This document shows, one piece after another, positions 30,252 through 37,767 of a stretch of DNA of 39,252 bases. The DNA lies in IMG/VR virus record IMGVR_UViG_3300035682_000082, positions 1 to 39,252 of that record; one strand, written 5' to 3'. A program made the translations under genes and the position numbers. The notes under the pieces were generated by a model. It had not been told where the DNA came from, did no database searches, and worked only from the letters and a program-made list of their open reading frames with translations. Position 1 is the first letter of the stretch, and each line of letters opens with the position of its first letter. Source of the DNA: a virus.

Positions 30252-30476
30252 CTACTTCTTGTGTCTGCTGTGGCTTCCTACGTTACATCCTCTCGGTCGA
30301 AGGACAACCCCCGACCTTTTGAGCAGGGCATGAACCGCTTGGAATGACACGCCGATCCGCACGGACACATCGCGGATTGACAAACCGCTCTCGTACAGCA
30401 CACGCACGGTATGGCGACGATGTTCGTTGGGCATATTGCCAGCGTGTCGCGCATAGGTGCTTTTGCTAGGTGGCAC
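30252..30476 (-). CDS. Small HTH DNA-binding protein
   Basis: A 74-aa protein. I chose GTG at 30476 because GGAGG stands six bases upstream, inside the end of the nuclease gene; an ATG at 30434 is the alternative. It holds one HTH of homeodomain/resolvase type: HTVRVLYESGLSIRDVSVRIGVSFQAVHALLKRSG. The C-terminus is basic (RPRGCNVGSHSRHKK). It lies between the nuclease and initiator-like genes. It may regulate the early block or bind an origin. Confidence 0.65.
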   Translation of the reverse strand: MPPSKSTYARHAGNMPNEHRRHTVRVLYESGLSIRDVSVRIGVSFQAVHALLKRSGVVLRPRGCNVGSHSRHKK

Positions 30477-31311
30477 CCGAACCTCCTGCCTTGCGCTGCC
30501 CGCAAAACTCCCGAACGTCACAGTAATGTTCACACCGCTTGAACTCGCCTGCCCGGACTTCAATGCTGTACTGCTCAAAGTCTACCTCTCCAAATTCACG
30601 CGGGTCACTGCTCACCCGTGTCGCCCGCTTTGCGCCACGTTTTGTCAGCGCGTAAGTGTTGCCACTGAACCAGCGTTCTTCATCGGTGCAGGGGACTTCC
30701 TCGCCACGGCTTGCCGCTTGATGGGCGTAGACCCGCTCGATGATGTACTCTTCGGTGTCTTCCAGACTCCATAGAGGAACAGGGATTTCCTGAATCGCCG
30801 CTTGAGGGTAGTCAGGATTGCGCTCGGCTTCCGTCTTACGCCAGTCGCGGAAGATGCCGATAACTTCCAGTTGATTGATCTCGTGGCCGTTTTTGTGGGC
30901 GAGCCAACGCAGCACGTTCAACTGTCGAGTCCAGCCATCGCTGCCGTTCTTCTTGTATACCGTGGTCACCTTGTAATCCGACAGTTTGCCAGCGCCAACG
31001 TGCATCCGGTCCACCTGTCCAGACACTTGCCAGCCGTTGACCTCGGCATACAGCCGCTCTTCTACAATCATGCCTTCTTCTTTCAGGCCAGCACGCTCCA
31101 AGATCGTATGCACTGCCTGACCCAGCAGCGCCCACACCCGCTCCGACACATCAACGGATACGTCATCTTTGTGTTTGCCACCCAGCACCCGAATCTGCGG
31201 GGCGTCAATCAGCTTGGTGGTTGAGATGTCCCCACCGCCCGTGTAGGGATCGTTCTGCACAGCCGCTACGATAGCGGCTGGCAGGTTGTGAACGTTCGTG
31301 ATCTTGCCCAT
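30466..31311 (-). CDS. Cas4/RecB-like PD-(D/E)XK nuclease
   Basis: A 281-aa protein. Core residues: H68 (GQAVHTILE), D101 (SGQVDRMH), D112 and K114 (LSDYKV), and Q130 in RQLNVLRWL, the order of RecB-family nucleases. Four Cys (C208, C260, C264, C270, the last three in CEHYCDVREFC) could bind an iron-sulphur cluster, as in Cas4 and AddB. It is coupled to small genes on both sides and lies beside an SSB-like gene. A DNA exonuclease for replication or recombination is the most likely role. No CRISPR array is seen. Confidence 0.75.
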   Translation of the reverse strand: MGKITNVHNLPAAIVAAVQNDPYTGGGDISTTKLIDAPQIRVLGGKHKDDVSVDVSERVWALLGQAVHTILERAGLKEEGMIVEERLYAEVNGWQVSGQVDRMHVGAGKLSDYKVTTVYKKNGSDGWTRQLNVLRWLAHKNGHEINQLEVIGIFRDWRKTEAERNPDYPQAAIQEIPVPLWSLEDTEEYIIERVYAHQAASRGEEVPCTDEERWFSGNTYALTKRGAKRATRVSSDPREFGEVDFEQYSIEVRAGEFKRCEHYCDVREFCGQRKAGGSGAT

Positions 31312-31547
31312 TAGCTCACGATCTCAATCTTGGGCCGCTGCGATCCTTCAAACACATCGCGAGAGATGGATTGCAGTAGGTCGATGATCTCTTTGGCAAT
31401 CGGCTCCACTTCAGGCTCTGACAACATTGTGGCAAAGCCCTGCGCGGATTCCTGATCGTTCTGCATAACGGCTACACCAAGCCCGGCCAGTCCTGACAAA
31501 ACGGCGAACATATGTGGGGCCAACTGGACGGTGATGTGCTTGTCCAT
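31311..31547 (-). CDS. 78-aa protein, unknown
   Basis: Both ends overlap neighbours by TAATG, which couples it to the SSB-like gene and the nuclease. The sequence begins MDKHITVQLAPHMFAVLSGLAGLGVAV and is helical thereafter, with acidic second half (EVEPIAKEIIDLLQSISRDVFEG). The hydrophobic stretch at about 12-28 is too mixed to call a membrane helix with certainty. Its place between SSB-like and nuclease genes suggests a small partner, but nothing in it shows a function. Confidence 0.55.
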   Translation of the reverse strand: MDKHITVQLAPHMFAVLSGLAGLGVAVMQNDQESAQGFATMLSEPEVEPIAKEIIDLLQSISRDVFEGSQRPKIEIVS

Positions 31548-32008
31548 TAGCGGGTGGCCTTGATAAAGATCGTCGCGGCTGCGGACTGGAGGGCAGCAGC
31601 GTCATACGGAACGCCAGCCGCTTCGCACTTCATACCCAACGTCGCCATCGCAATGTCCACGCACTCAGCGTACAGGACGGCCAGCGCGGCGAGGTCAACG
31701 GGAGCCTTTGGCGCAGCGGGAGCAGAGACCGCCGCAGCGGTTTTTGCCAGCGTTGCTGCACCAGCCAACGCAATATTGGTGTACGTTTTGCCGTCCTTCT
31801 TAATCTGCTCAAAGAACAGCGTCTGCCCAACCACGTCTTCCATCGTCAGGTTCAGGCGAGCGATCTGCTTGGTGGCAGACAATTCGCTGATGTACACAGA
31901 CGTTCCTTCGTCGCCCGTAAAGCACACCTGCGGTCCAAAGTTGCCTTCCGTGGCTTCTACGGACACAATCGTCAGGGTAATCGGGCCAGTCGCGAGCTTG
32001 TGAATCAT
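31547..32008 (-). CDS. SSB-like protein
   Basis: A 153-aa protein behind GGAG. The first 80 residues form strands that resemble an OB fold: GPITLTIVSVEATEGNFGPQVCF, then TSVYISELSATKQIARL and TLFFEQIKKDGKTYTNIAL. The rest is an Ala-rich helical region with two Cys. It lacks a typical acidic C-terminal tip. Single-stranded DNA binding is inferred from the OB-like pattern and the replication neighbours. Other OB-fold roles cannot be excluded. Confidence 0.55.
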   Translation of the reverse strand: MIHKLATGPITLTIVSVEATEGNFGPQVCFTGDEGTSVYISELSATKQIARLNLTMEDVVGQTLFFEQIKKDGKTYTNIALAGAATLAKTAAAVSAPAAPKAPVDLAALAVLYAECVDIAMATLGMKCEAAGVPYDAAALQSAAATIFIKATR

Positions 32009-32021
32009 GGGGATACTCCGG

Positions 32022-32246
32022 TTAGTTCAGGTGAGAAGCACGGGCCTTCGCGATGTCGTCGGCCAGTGATGCCATCATGTCTTTACCTTCGGGCTTGTCC
32101 ACAACGATCTCTTCGATAATGTCCGTAATGGCGCTGATCTCTTTCGCGTGTTTAAGACACGTCATAAGCAGGAACAACGCCTTCTTGTTGAGTACAATGA
32201 TCTCGGCTTCCATCTCCTTCATGCGCTTTTCTAGCTCTGCGGACAC
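32022..32246 (-). CDS. Coiled-coil protein, first gene of the early block
   Basis: A 74-aa protein starting at GTG (32246) with AAGGAG seven bases upstream. The first 45 residues form a coiled coil (EKRMKEMEAEIIVLNKKALFL), then an acidic loop (VVDKPEGKDMM) and a short helix. It is the first gene after the early promoter at 32300-32328, so it is probably made early. First early genes often encode host-takeover or regulator proteins, but no function is visible. Confidence 0.6.
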   Translation of the reverse strand: MSAELEKRMKEMEAEIIVLNKKALFLLMTCLKHAKEISAITDIIEEIVVDKPEGKDMMASLADDIAKARASHLN

Positions 32247-32299
32247 GGTATGCTCCTTGGCGGTAAGTGGGCGTGCGGTTGACTGCGTGACTTATGGGT

Positions 32300-32328
32300 A
32301 TAGTATGTGTCGTTGACTGATCGCGCAA
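32300..32328 (-). promoter_or_regulatory. Early leftward promoter
   Basis: On the minus strand TTGCGC (32328-32323) is followed after 17 bp by TACTAT (32305-32300), a fair sigma-70 pair. The first gene starts at 32246. The region lies just after the late terminator, which fits a fresh transcription start. Confidence 0.65.
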
Positions 32329-32337
32329 GTGTTTCTT

Positions 32338-32371
32338 AAAAAGAAAACCCCCGCAGCGTGTGCCGCGAGGG
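32338..32371 (-). terminator. Late-block intrinsic terminator
   Basis: On the minus strand CCCTCGCGGC pairs with GCTGCGGGGG (two G-T pairs, loop ACAC), followed by TTTTCTTTTT. It stands about 20 bases after the endolysin stop. It would end the long late transcript and shield the early promoter. Confidence 0.88.
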
Positions 32372-32393
32372 ATTCTACTCTATAGGTCTGACA

Positions 32394-32912
32394 CTACAAC
32401 GCGCTGACCGCACTCCACACGGCAACCAACCCACCGCTCTTCTTGAGTTCCACGGCTCGGCTGGAGGGACTCCTTCGCATAGCGCCCCACTGGATATGGG
32501 GGCGATCATGGAATGTCTCGTCGCTGATCGACCAGTCGCCGTTCCAATCGCCACCCCACACCAGCCCGTGCCGTCGAGCGGATGTTCCTAGCACGTGCCA
32601 GAAGTCCGGCGCGGCAGACCATTTGCGGCGAGCGCAGATGATGTCCACCGCCAAACCGTAGCCGTGCCAAGTGTCATGGGCCGTCGCACTCTGGGTCACT
32701 GTCCCACGGCCATCGTCCCACTCGCGGCCAAAGCCGTACAGGAACGTCTGCCGTTCGTTGGTCCGCAGCGTCTCAAAGATGACGGGCGTGTATTCCCAGA
32801 CCCGCATATCGGCAATGACCCGCCCCACTGCTTCCCTGAAGCGCGGGGCCAGCAGCGTCATGTCCGACTGGATGGGGACTTCAGCGGGGGGGAGGGGCAG
32901 CTTATCCGTCAT
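32394..32912 (-). CDS. Endolysin, M15-type peptidase
   Basis: A 172-aa protein. The ATG at 32912 overlaps the stop of the gene upstream (ATGA). It has the zinc-site pattern of M15 peptidases: H83 and D90 (TWHGYGLAVD), then W-G-G-D-W-N-G-D-W and H139 (RPHIQW). Such enzymes cut the peptide part of peptidoglycan (D-Ala-D-Ala or L-Ala-D-Glu type). The early part has RFREAVGRVIADMR and a typical RTNERQTFLYGFGRE. It has no signal peptide, so a holin is needed. It is the last late gene, right before the terminator. Confidence 0.85.
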   Translation of the reverse strand: MTDKLPLPPAEVPIQSDMTLLAPRFREAVGRVIADMRVWEYTPVIFETLRTNERQTFLYGFGREWDDGRGTVTQSATAHDTWHGYGLAVDIICARRKWSAAPDFWHVLGTSARRHGLVWGGDWNGDWSISDETFHDRPHIQWGAMRRSPSSRAVELKKSGGLVAVWSAVSAL

Positions 32913-33607
32913 TTCTGGTTGCGTTCTGGCTTTCGCGCTTGAGTGGGCCACGTTTTATCGCCCATCGTGACGGTGGCTCCCGTTTGGTACAGCCCTTCAA
33001 ACTGCCGAATCGCTTCAAGCAACAACTCTCGTTGATCTGGGGTGAGCTTGTTGATTGGCACATTGGTGCCGACCCGAGACTTCACAAACCGCTTGTACCG
33101 CTCGGTGTCGTTCTTGTCCTCTTTCGGCGCAAATCTCCCAACAGCGGAATCCACTGGCATATTCCGGTACTTGGAGTCTGGCTGGAACAGCAAGGTCCGC
33201 AGCGCCTTTTCTCCTGCGTCTCGCGTCGGGAACACGGCGTACCCTCCGTCATTGGCAAGACGACCGTGCGTGTCTGCAAAATCGCCCGACTTCAGATTGC
33301 CGGGGCTATTGTTGCGGAACGGGCGCGACGCATCCACGCGGAAGGGTTGCCCGTACGGGTCTTCGCCCTCAATGTACCCGGGGCCAGAGGACACGACACG
33401 CCGAAGCTCTGGGGCTGCGTTGAACAGTTCATACGAACGTACTGGCGTAGGAGACAGCGGCTCGTTCGTGTCTGTCATCGTCATGTCGCGTGGTACGGCT
33501 GGTGGCATCCGTTCGGCAGATGGCGCAAACAAGTCTTTGATCTTGCCGCGAAGATTCTTGCGTAAGACGGGGACTTCAATGGAACGAGGGCGGTCAGGGT
33601 CTCTCAA
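32909..33607 (-). CDS. Virion lysozyme-like protein (RNNSPGNL type)
   Basis: A 232-aa protein that starts at TTG (33607) with AAGGG five bases upstream; internal ATGs are alternatives. The N-terminal 85 residues are low-complexity and basic. The domain from about residue 95 has the theme RNNSPGNLKSGDFADTHGRL, then GGYAVFPTRDAGEKALRTLLF, and a later DSAVGRFAPKEDKNDTERYKRF. Similar domains occur in phage virion proteins and have been linked to peptidoglycan-cutting enzymes. With the nearby ejection-type proteins, a role in local wall opening at entry is likely, or a second lysis enzyme. Confidence 0.6.
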   Translation of the reverse strand: MRDPDRPRSIEVPVLRKNLRGKIKDLFAPSAERMPPAVPRDMTMTDTNEPLSPTPVRSYELFNAAPELRRVVSSGPGYIEGEDPYGQPFRVDASRPFRNNSPGNLKSGDFADTHGRLANDGGYAVFPTRDAGEKALRTLLFQPDSKYRNMPVDSAVGRFAPKEDKNDTERYKRFVKSRVGTNVPINKLTPDQRELLLEAIRQFEGLYQTGATVTMGDKTWPTQARKPERNQK

Positions 33608-33866
33608 TGCGCCCTTCCATCTTGCTCACGCGGTCACTGATGTCACGGCTGAGGTTGTAGATGTCGCGGATGTCTTCCCGCATCCCCTTCACATCCCGCT
33701 CGACCACCTTCACCGTGACCCGCATCATGCCCCATGACACGGCGATGCCAATGATGCCCGACATGATCGGCACCACCATGCCGTTCGTGGGGTTGGTCTG
33801 CGCCATTGCCGTCCCGGCGGCAGAGACTGCGCCGATCATCAGCGCGGTACTGGTTTCAGCGGTCAT
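33594..33866 (-). CDS. Membrane protein, second holin candidate
   Basis: A 90-aa protein with a small hydrophobic segment at about 8-22 (ALMIGAVSAAGTAMA) and a clear membrane helix at about 30-50 (MVVPIMSGIIGIAVSWGMM). The C-terminus is a charged coiled coil (RDIYNLSRDISDRVSKMEGRI). It lies two genes before the endolysin. The overall shape fits a class II holin or a related lysis protein. With the other candidate at 14644-14949, only one may be the true holin. The stop overlaps the next gene by 14 bases. Confidence 0.5.
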   Translation of the reverse strand: MTAETSTALMIGAVSAAGTAMAQTNPTNGMVVPIMSGIIGIAVSWGMMRVTVKVVERDVKGMREDIRDIYNLSRDISDRVSKMEGRIERP

Positions 33867-33880
33867 GGAGTGTGATATGG

Positions 33881-36424
33881 TTAGCGTGTCAACTCAGCAG
33901 CCTTCTGCCCAACAAACAACTGGCGAGCCGTTTTTACCGCATCGGGCACACCCTTCTTCTGAATCTGCTCGATCAACGCCCGAATCTGCGGACCCATCTG
34001 CTGACTTATCGCTGGGTTCGCTTCCATCTCCATCAATTTTGCCAGTGATGCCTTCGGGGTCAAGCCAGCGATCTGAGACTGGAGGATAGACCCAAACACA
34101 CCGGGGACGGCTCGGTCGCCAAACCCGCCAAGCTGCTTGCTGGTAATGTTGGCAAACGTCTCGGCTGGCTGACCTCCTGCCATGATCTGCTCAAACGGGA
34201 TGTTGGCAATAGACTGAAGCTGCCCTGCCCGCCTGCCCTGCTCGGTAGACAACCCCTCAAGCTCGCTCACCCTGCCCTGCGCTCGGCTGGCAAACTTCGC
34301 CGCCCGCTCTTCCCCACGGACTACCGCACGACCAGCCCGTGCCGCCGTTGGGCCAGAGAATGCTGCGGCGGTACGCTCCATCTGCGGCTGCAAGAACCGC
34401 TGCATGGATTCTACCGCATCCTTGCCAAGCGCCAGTTCTGTGCGACGACGGGCAAGCGGAGTGCCAACCAGATTGTCAATCAGCTTCACGGCATCATCGG
34501 TAGACGAGTTGGCCAAGTTCGCAATCGCCTCCTTTGCGCCCACCTGAAACGCCGCTTTGGCCTCTGGGTTTTTGCCATACAATTCTGCAATGGTCTTCTC
34601 CAGTTCGCCAATGTCCAGAACACCACCGCTCTTGAGATTGGCAGAACTTGAAAGGCCGAACTTGGACAGGTTCAACCCGTCTTGCAGCGCCTGAAGCTGG
34701 ACCATCTTGGCACGATACGGCCCGCGAGCCGCAAGGACAGCCGCCTTGGCCTCTGGCTCCATTGCGTCAATCAACATCTTCTCAATCTCGTCGATGTTGT
34801 TGAGCATTTCCTTGCCAGACTTCGGAGCCAACCCAGTCTCTGCGCCGTTAAAGAACGCCGTGATCCGGGTGTTGACCTTTTGCCGAAGGTTGTCAAGCAC
34901 CTCAAGGTCAATCTTGGGGACCGTGACATCCTTGACTTCCTTAGTCACAGGGTCGTTGTACGTCCCGATCTTGAACCGAGGCATATTGACATCGGGCACA
35001 TTCACAAACGCTCGCTCCGCTTCGGGAACGCCAGCTTGAGCCTCTGCCAAGCGTTCGTTGAACAGTCGCGTCCCTTTGGCGTCCACTGCCTCTTCCAGAT
35101 CATCAAACAAGTTGGCACCCTTGATCCGCTTGTATACCGCCATTGGCGCAATGGCGTTGCCCGTCACAGGGTCAATGCGCTCCACCACAGGGAAATTCTC
35201 TAGTGCCTTGTAGTGGATAGGCGCTTCTTCCCGCATCTTTGTGACGATGCTCTCTCGCAGCTTGCCAGCACTCTCCACAGGCGAACGCAAGCCGCTGGTG
35301 GTCATCTCCGCTTCGGCCTTTAGCTGGTTAAGCGTAGTCTGCATCTCTTGCTCTGCCCGCTTTGCAAGCTGCTCCTCAGTGGACTTGGCTTTTTTGGCAA
35401 TACGCGACCCAGCTTCCGACACGGACTTTTGCGCCCCTGCAAGCTCAGTCTCCAGCGCCTTTGCGGACGCTGTTGCCTTGCGAGACGCCTCTTCGATTGC
35501 GCCAACCGCCCCACTGCCCGCACGGCCCGGAAGAGTAGCGGCACCAAGTCGAGCAATCTTCTGCGTGTCCATCGGCTCAATCACCCGCGACAAAGCGCGA
35601 GCCACGTTTGACGGCGCAAAGCCGCTCATGTCTATCGGTGCGTTCCGTTCAATGCCTTCTAAAAACGGGGCAGTGCGCTTTGACAACGCATCTGATGCGC
35701 TTCGTGCGACGGATTGTGCCGCTCCTTTAGTGCCTTGTGTTATAGCGTCAACTAAAACGCCCCCTCGCGGGACTGCGGAGATAACGCGAGCAGCGCCTCG
35801 TACTAGCGGCGCAGGTGCCTTAAACAGTCCTTCAATGACAGCACTTCCCCCACCAGCGGCAAGTGCAGGAGCTACTGCCGCAGCCCCTCGCTGACCAAGT
35901 GTCGGCGCTTCGGTGTCTGCTGGGGATGTCCCAGCGCCAAGGAATCCTCTGGCTCCTTCTAGGCCAGCAGATGCCAGCGCCCTGCCAATCAACGTCTTTG
36001 CGCCACCCCCTATCCCGCCAAGAGCCACAGTCGGAAGCGCAGAGGTGATCGCGTAGCGGGTCGGGCTAAGTTCAGCCTTGGCCTCCTCTCGCTTCTGTGC
36101 GACAAACTGACGGCCCTGCTGGCGGTTCATGCCTCCGGGCAACAGCCCAGTGACAAGGCCAGCCACTTCTTCAGCGCCGGGGATGCCAGCAAAGAACGCC
36201 GTGCCTTCTGCGCCCCTCCGCGCTGTGTCTTTGAGTCCCTTCTCGTACAGCGCCTTCCCCCGCTCTTCTACCGAAGCGGAGGGAGACGGCTGCGATGCTT
36301 GTGCTGCTGGCTGCTCGGCAAACTCTCGCTCAACAGTTTTAGTGGCCTCTTCCGGGGAAACCCCTGAATTGACAAGAGAGTCCCACCTGTCGGCTTTTTT
36401 AGCGCGGATAGGGTCTTGAGCCAC
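33881..36424 (-). CDS. Large ejection-type virion protein
   Basis: An 847-aa protein starting at GTG (36424). It begins MAQDPIRAKKADRWDSLV with a helical N-terminus, has a Gly-rich hydrophobic segment at about 125-175 (TSALPTVALGGIGGGAKTL), an Ala/Lys coiled coil at about 310-380, and further long helical regions to the end. No lysozyme motif is seen. By length, helix content and place it resembles large internal core proteins of podoviruses (T7 gp15/gp16 class). Family identity is not clear by eye. Confidence 0.7.
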   Translation of the reverse strand: MAQDPIRAKKADRWDSLVNSGVSPEEATKTVEREFAEQPAAQASQPSPSASVEERGKALYEKGLKDTARRGAEGTAFFAGIPGAEEVAGLVTGLLPGGMNRQQGRQFVAQKREEAKAELSPTRYAITSALPTVALGGIGGGAKTLIGRALASAGLEGARGFLGAGTSPADTEAPTLGQRGAAAVAPALAAGGGSAVIEGLFKAPAPLVRGAARVISAVPRGGVLVDAITQGTKGAAQSVARSASDALSKRTAPFLEGIERNAPIDMSGFAPSNVARALSRVIEPMDTQKIARLGAATLPGRAGSGAVGAIEEASRKATASAKALETELAGAQKSVSEAGSRIAKKAKSTEEQLAKRAEQEMQTTLNQLKAEAEMTTSGLRSPVESAGKLRESIVTKMREEAPIHYKALENFPVVERIDPVTGNAIAPMAVYKRIKGANLFDDLEEAVDAKGTRLFNERLAEAQAGVPEAERAFVNVPDVNMPRFKIGTYNDPVTKEVKDVTVPKIDLEVLDNLRQKVNTRITAFFNGAETGLAPKSGKEMLNNIDEIEKMLIDAMEPEAKAAVLAARGPYRAKMVQLQALQDGLNLSKFGLSSSANLKSGGVLDIGELEKTIAELYGKNPEAKAAFQVGAKEAIANLANSSTDDAVKLIDNLVGTPLARRRTELALGKDAVESMQRFLQPQMERTAAAFSGPTAARAGRAVVRGEERAAKFASRAQGRVSELEGLSTEQGRRAGQLQSIANIPFEQIMAGGQPAETFANITSKQLGGFGDRAVPGVFGSILQSQIAGLTPKASLAKLMEMEANPAISQQMGPQIRALIEQIQKKGVPDAVKTARQLFVGQKAAELTR

Positions 36425-36429
36425 TTGGG

Positions 36430-37752
36430 TTACCTGTATGGGTTTGCGTTTGCGCCAGTCGCGCTTTTGCCAGTGCGCGACTCGTACTCTTTGTCCGTTT
36501 CGCCCGGTATCTTGGCGGCACTGCCGTAGTTACTCGACAAAGTGTTAATGTCGCCGTCTGCGGCGTCGATGTTCTTCTTGCTGTTGGCAAGCCACGATGC
36601 CCAGCTTTTCAGGTTGGCCAGCTTAAACCTGATCTGTGTTTCGTTTTCGCCACCGTCAAACGAGACTTGGCTACGGAAACGATTGATGTCTTGGTTAGTC
36701 AACACGCCCACTTCTGAGGCTCTGGCAACCGCATCAGCGACGGCACTGGCGTATTGCAGGTACTGCTTGTCAAGGTCGGTAATGCCAGTTTTGGACAACG
36801 CCTTTGACTTGATTGCGCCCCAAAGCCCTCCTTCTAGGACAGCAGCGTTCTGCGCGGCAATCCTAAACGGGCTAAGACTCTTTACCTCTGCCTCTCCCCA
36901 CTTGTTGACTGCGTTAGACGCTGCAATCACTGTAGGCAGCACATCGTTCGCGGCCTTCTTTGCCGCCGCCAACTTCGCCGCTTTGTCAGCCTTTGGCTGC
37001 GTTTCTTTGGTCTGGTCAAACGCAAACTTTCTTTCGTCAAGGCCAAACTTCTTCTCGTTCAACGCTGCACCCTGTCGAGCAACGCCAAGGTTGCCTTCAG
37101 AGATCAAGATAGCCCGCGATTCCTGTTCGCTCATCGGCTTGGGCACGAACCCCGCTTCAATCGGGTTCTTGCCCTGCTTGACCGCTGCCAACGCCTTGTC
37201 GCGTGACATGGGCTTGCCCTTCGTGTCCGTGTACGAACGCTCATACAGGTCGGCCAACTCGTTTTCGTCTTGCTCTTTGATACGGCGCTGCTCTTGCTTG
37301 TCTCTGGCAATGCTTACCTGCGCTGCTGAACTCAGGCGCTCTTGGCGCTCAGGCTGCGTTTCGCGTAGGGTTAACTCCTGACCGCCAAACTTGATCGTGC
37401 GGGAAGGCTGTGCCCCAGCGTACCCGCCAGCCAACGAAGCCTGTGCAGACTCTGACGGCATCGGAAGCGCAGCGTTGCCAGAAGCCGCGTTGAGCGCCGA
37501 GCCAATGAGCGACCCGGCTGCGCCAACGGCGTCCTGCTGCTTGCGACGTACGTCAGCCGCTGGCTCCCACCCCTGCGCCATCAGCTCGCCCAAGCGGACC
37601 TGACGCCCTTCTTCGTCTAGCTGCTGCTGCCGCTCAAACTCCTGCGCTTTCCGCTCCTGCTCTTCCCGCTGCGCCCGCGCCTGAGCATACCCTTGGATGC
37701 CGCTACCAACTGACCCGAGGGCCAGTTGGAGGGCGTTCATCATCCGTGCCAT
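36430..37752 (-). CDS. Ejection-type virion protein
   Basis: A 440-aa protein with AAGGAG seven bases before its ATG. The N-terminus (MARMMNALQLALGSVGSGIQGYAQARAQREEQERKAQ, in part) holds a short hydrophobic helix and then a Gln/Glu/Arg coiled coil. The central part has a helical repeat (KPMSRDKALAAVKQGKNPIEAG) and long coiled-coil segments. It belongs to the run of four large proteins that probably form the inner core or are ejected with DNA. No enzymatic motif. Confidence 0.7.
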   Translation of the reverse strand: MARMMNALQLALGSVGSGIQGYAQARAQREEQERKAQEFERQQQLDEEGRQVRLGELMAQGWEPAADVRRKQQDAVGAAGSLIGSALNAASGNAALPMPSESAQASLAGGYAGAQPSRTIKFGGQELTLRETQPERQERLSSAAQVSIARDKQEQRRIKEQDENELADLYERSYTDTKGKPMSRDKALAAVKQGKNPIEAGFVPKPMSEQESRAILISEGNLGVARQGAALNEKKFGLDERKFAFDQTKETQPKADKAAKLAAAKKAANDVLPTVIAASNAVNKWGEAEVKSLSPFRIAAQNAAVLEGGLWGAIKSKALSKTGITDLDKQYLQYASAVADAVARASEVGVLTNQDINRFRSQVSFDGGENETQIRFKLANLKSWASWLANSKKNIDAADGDINTLSSNYGSAAKIPGETDKEYESRTGKSATGANANPYR

Positions 37753-37767
37753 AGTGTGCTCCTTGCG

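Noticed and set aside
30466-31311. Cas4-like nuclease as part of a CRISPR system
   Set aside because: No repeat-spacer array and no other Cas protein is visible. The neighbours are replication genes.
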